5,880 nucleotides of DNA, from NCBI GenBank assembly GCA_003488105.1, contig DNMS01000206.1, positions 1 to 5,880 of the forward strand. The letters run 5' to 3'. Each line of letters starts with the position of its first letter. Position 1 is the stretch's first letter. Below the pieces are notes generated by a model. That model made no database searches and was not told the DNA's origin. It worked only from the letters and a program-made list of their open reading frames with translations. Source of the DNA: Rhodospirillaceae bacterium (GTDB lineage: Bacteria > Pseudomonadota > Alphaproteobacteria > Rhodospirillales_A > Casp-alpha2). This document shows, one piece after another, positions 5,809 to 5,880 of the stretch. A program made the position numbers and the translations under genes.

Positions 5809-5880
5809 GGGTTTTATTATGGGATCGCGGGCGCCCTGGCCTATGCGGCCTATTACCTCAGCTTTCTAACCGGCGGCATG
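5788..5880 (+). CDS. opposite-strand segment of the same symporter gene (partial, runs off the window)
   Basis: From 5809 the + strand reads GFYYGIAGALAYAAYYLS and then FLTGGM, a hydrophobic transmembrane helix whose last seven residues are the same ones that open the minus-strand symporter frame. Joining the two gives one continuous SSS sequence with the helix placed directly before VDRIRFHHGAASVQEFL, as expected for the family. The frame is open on the + strand from an ATG at 5788 (MPPVRKLG, where MPPVRKL is encoded by the antisense of the repeat arm) to the window end. Residues before GFYYG are probably not native. I read this as a displaced or duplicated 5' part of the symporter gene, not a separate gene; sequence beyond 5880 would decide. 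Confidence 0.7.
   Translation, partial: MPPVRKLGFYYGIAGALAYAAYYLSFLTGGM
5859..5880. repeat. right arm of the 22-bp perfect inverted repeat (reaches the window edge)
   Basis: Exact reverse complement of 5787-5808, separated from it by a 50-bp non-palindromic spacer (5809-5858). It ends precisely at the last base of the window, so 22 bp is a minimum: the repeat may continue as the mirror image of the symporter gene. Confidence 0.97.

Noticed and set aside
1..5880. CRISPR array, tRNA, rRNA, insertion sequence or prophage
   Set aside because: No regularly spaced repeats, cloverleaf-like sequence, transposase, integrase or phage gene was seen. The only long inverted repeat is explained by the symporter sequence itself.

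Overview
The window looks like a piece of a GC-rich alphaproteobacterial chromosome, possibly of the Rhodospirillales type. This rests on the base composition, strong GC3 codon use and close-to-textbook housekeeping proteins; no marker here fixes the genus. Most of it is ordinary core genome. Two places are not: a pair of small paralogous membrane/coiled-coil genes in the middle, and an inverted-repeat rearrangement at the right edge.

Left part (1-2121). The tail of a membrane protein enters from the left on the + strand (2-70). It converges on a minus-strand block that reads, in transcription order: gloC/ycbL, a glyoxalase II-like metallo-hydrolase (2121-1465); 20 bp later, a formyltransferase-fold protein of unknown substrate (1444-740); and, after 209 bp, a short SlyD-like FKBP prolyl isomerase (530-102). 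The first two probably share a transcript.

Middle (2122-3228). A 159-bp AT-rich divergent intergenic region holds a perfect 14-bp palindrome and a 10-bp inverted repeat next to a ribosome binding site. It leads into two consecutive + strand genes (2281-2688 and 2845-3216). Each encodes one N-terminal transmembrane helix followed by a charged, heptad-like helical region. The two align without gaps around a G-V-x-A-L-x-x-S-A-E signature, so they are paralogues. Their function is unknown.

Right part (3229-5880). rimO, the radical-SAM methylthiotransferase for ribosomal protein S12, lies on the minus strand with a sodium:solute symporter (SSS) gene 50 bp upstream of it. The symporter frame is broken at its 5' end. 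The missing upstream coding sequence is present, but on the opposite (+) strand at 5809-5880, after a perfect 22-bp inverted repeat (5787-5808 / 5859-5880) with a 50-bp spacer. The right arm ends exactly at the window edge, so the true repeat may be much longer. This is either the junction of an inverted duplication or fold-back chimera (my leading reading), or a genuine invertible switch. Flipping the 50-bp spacer would restore an uninterrupted symporter frame.
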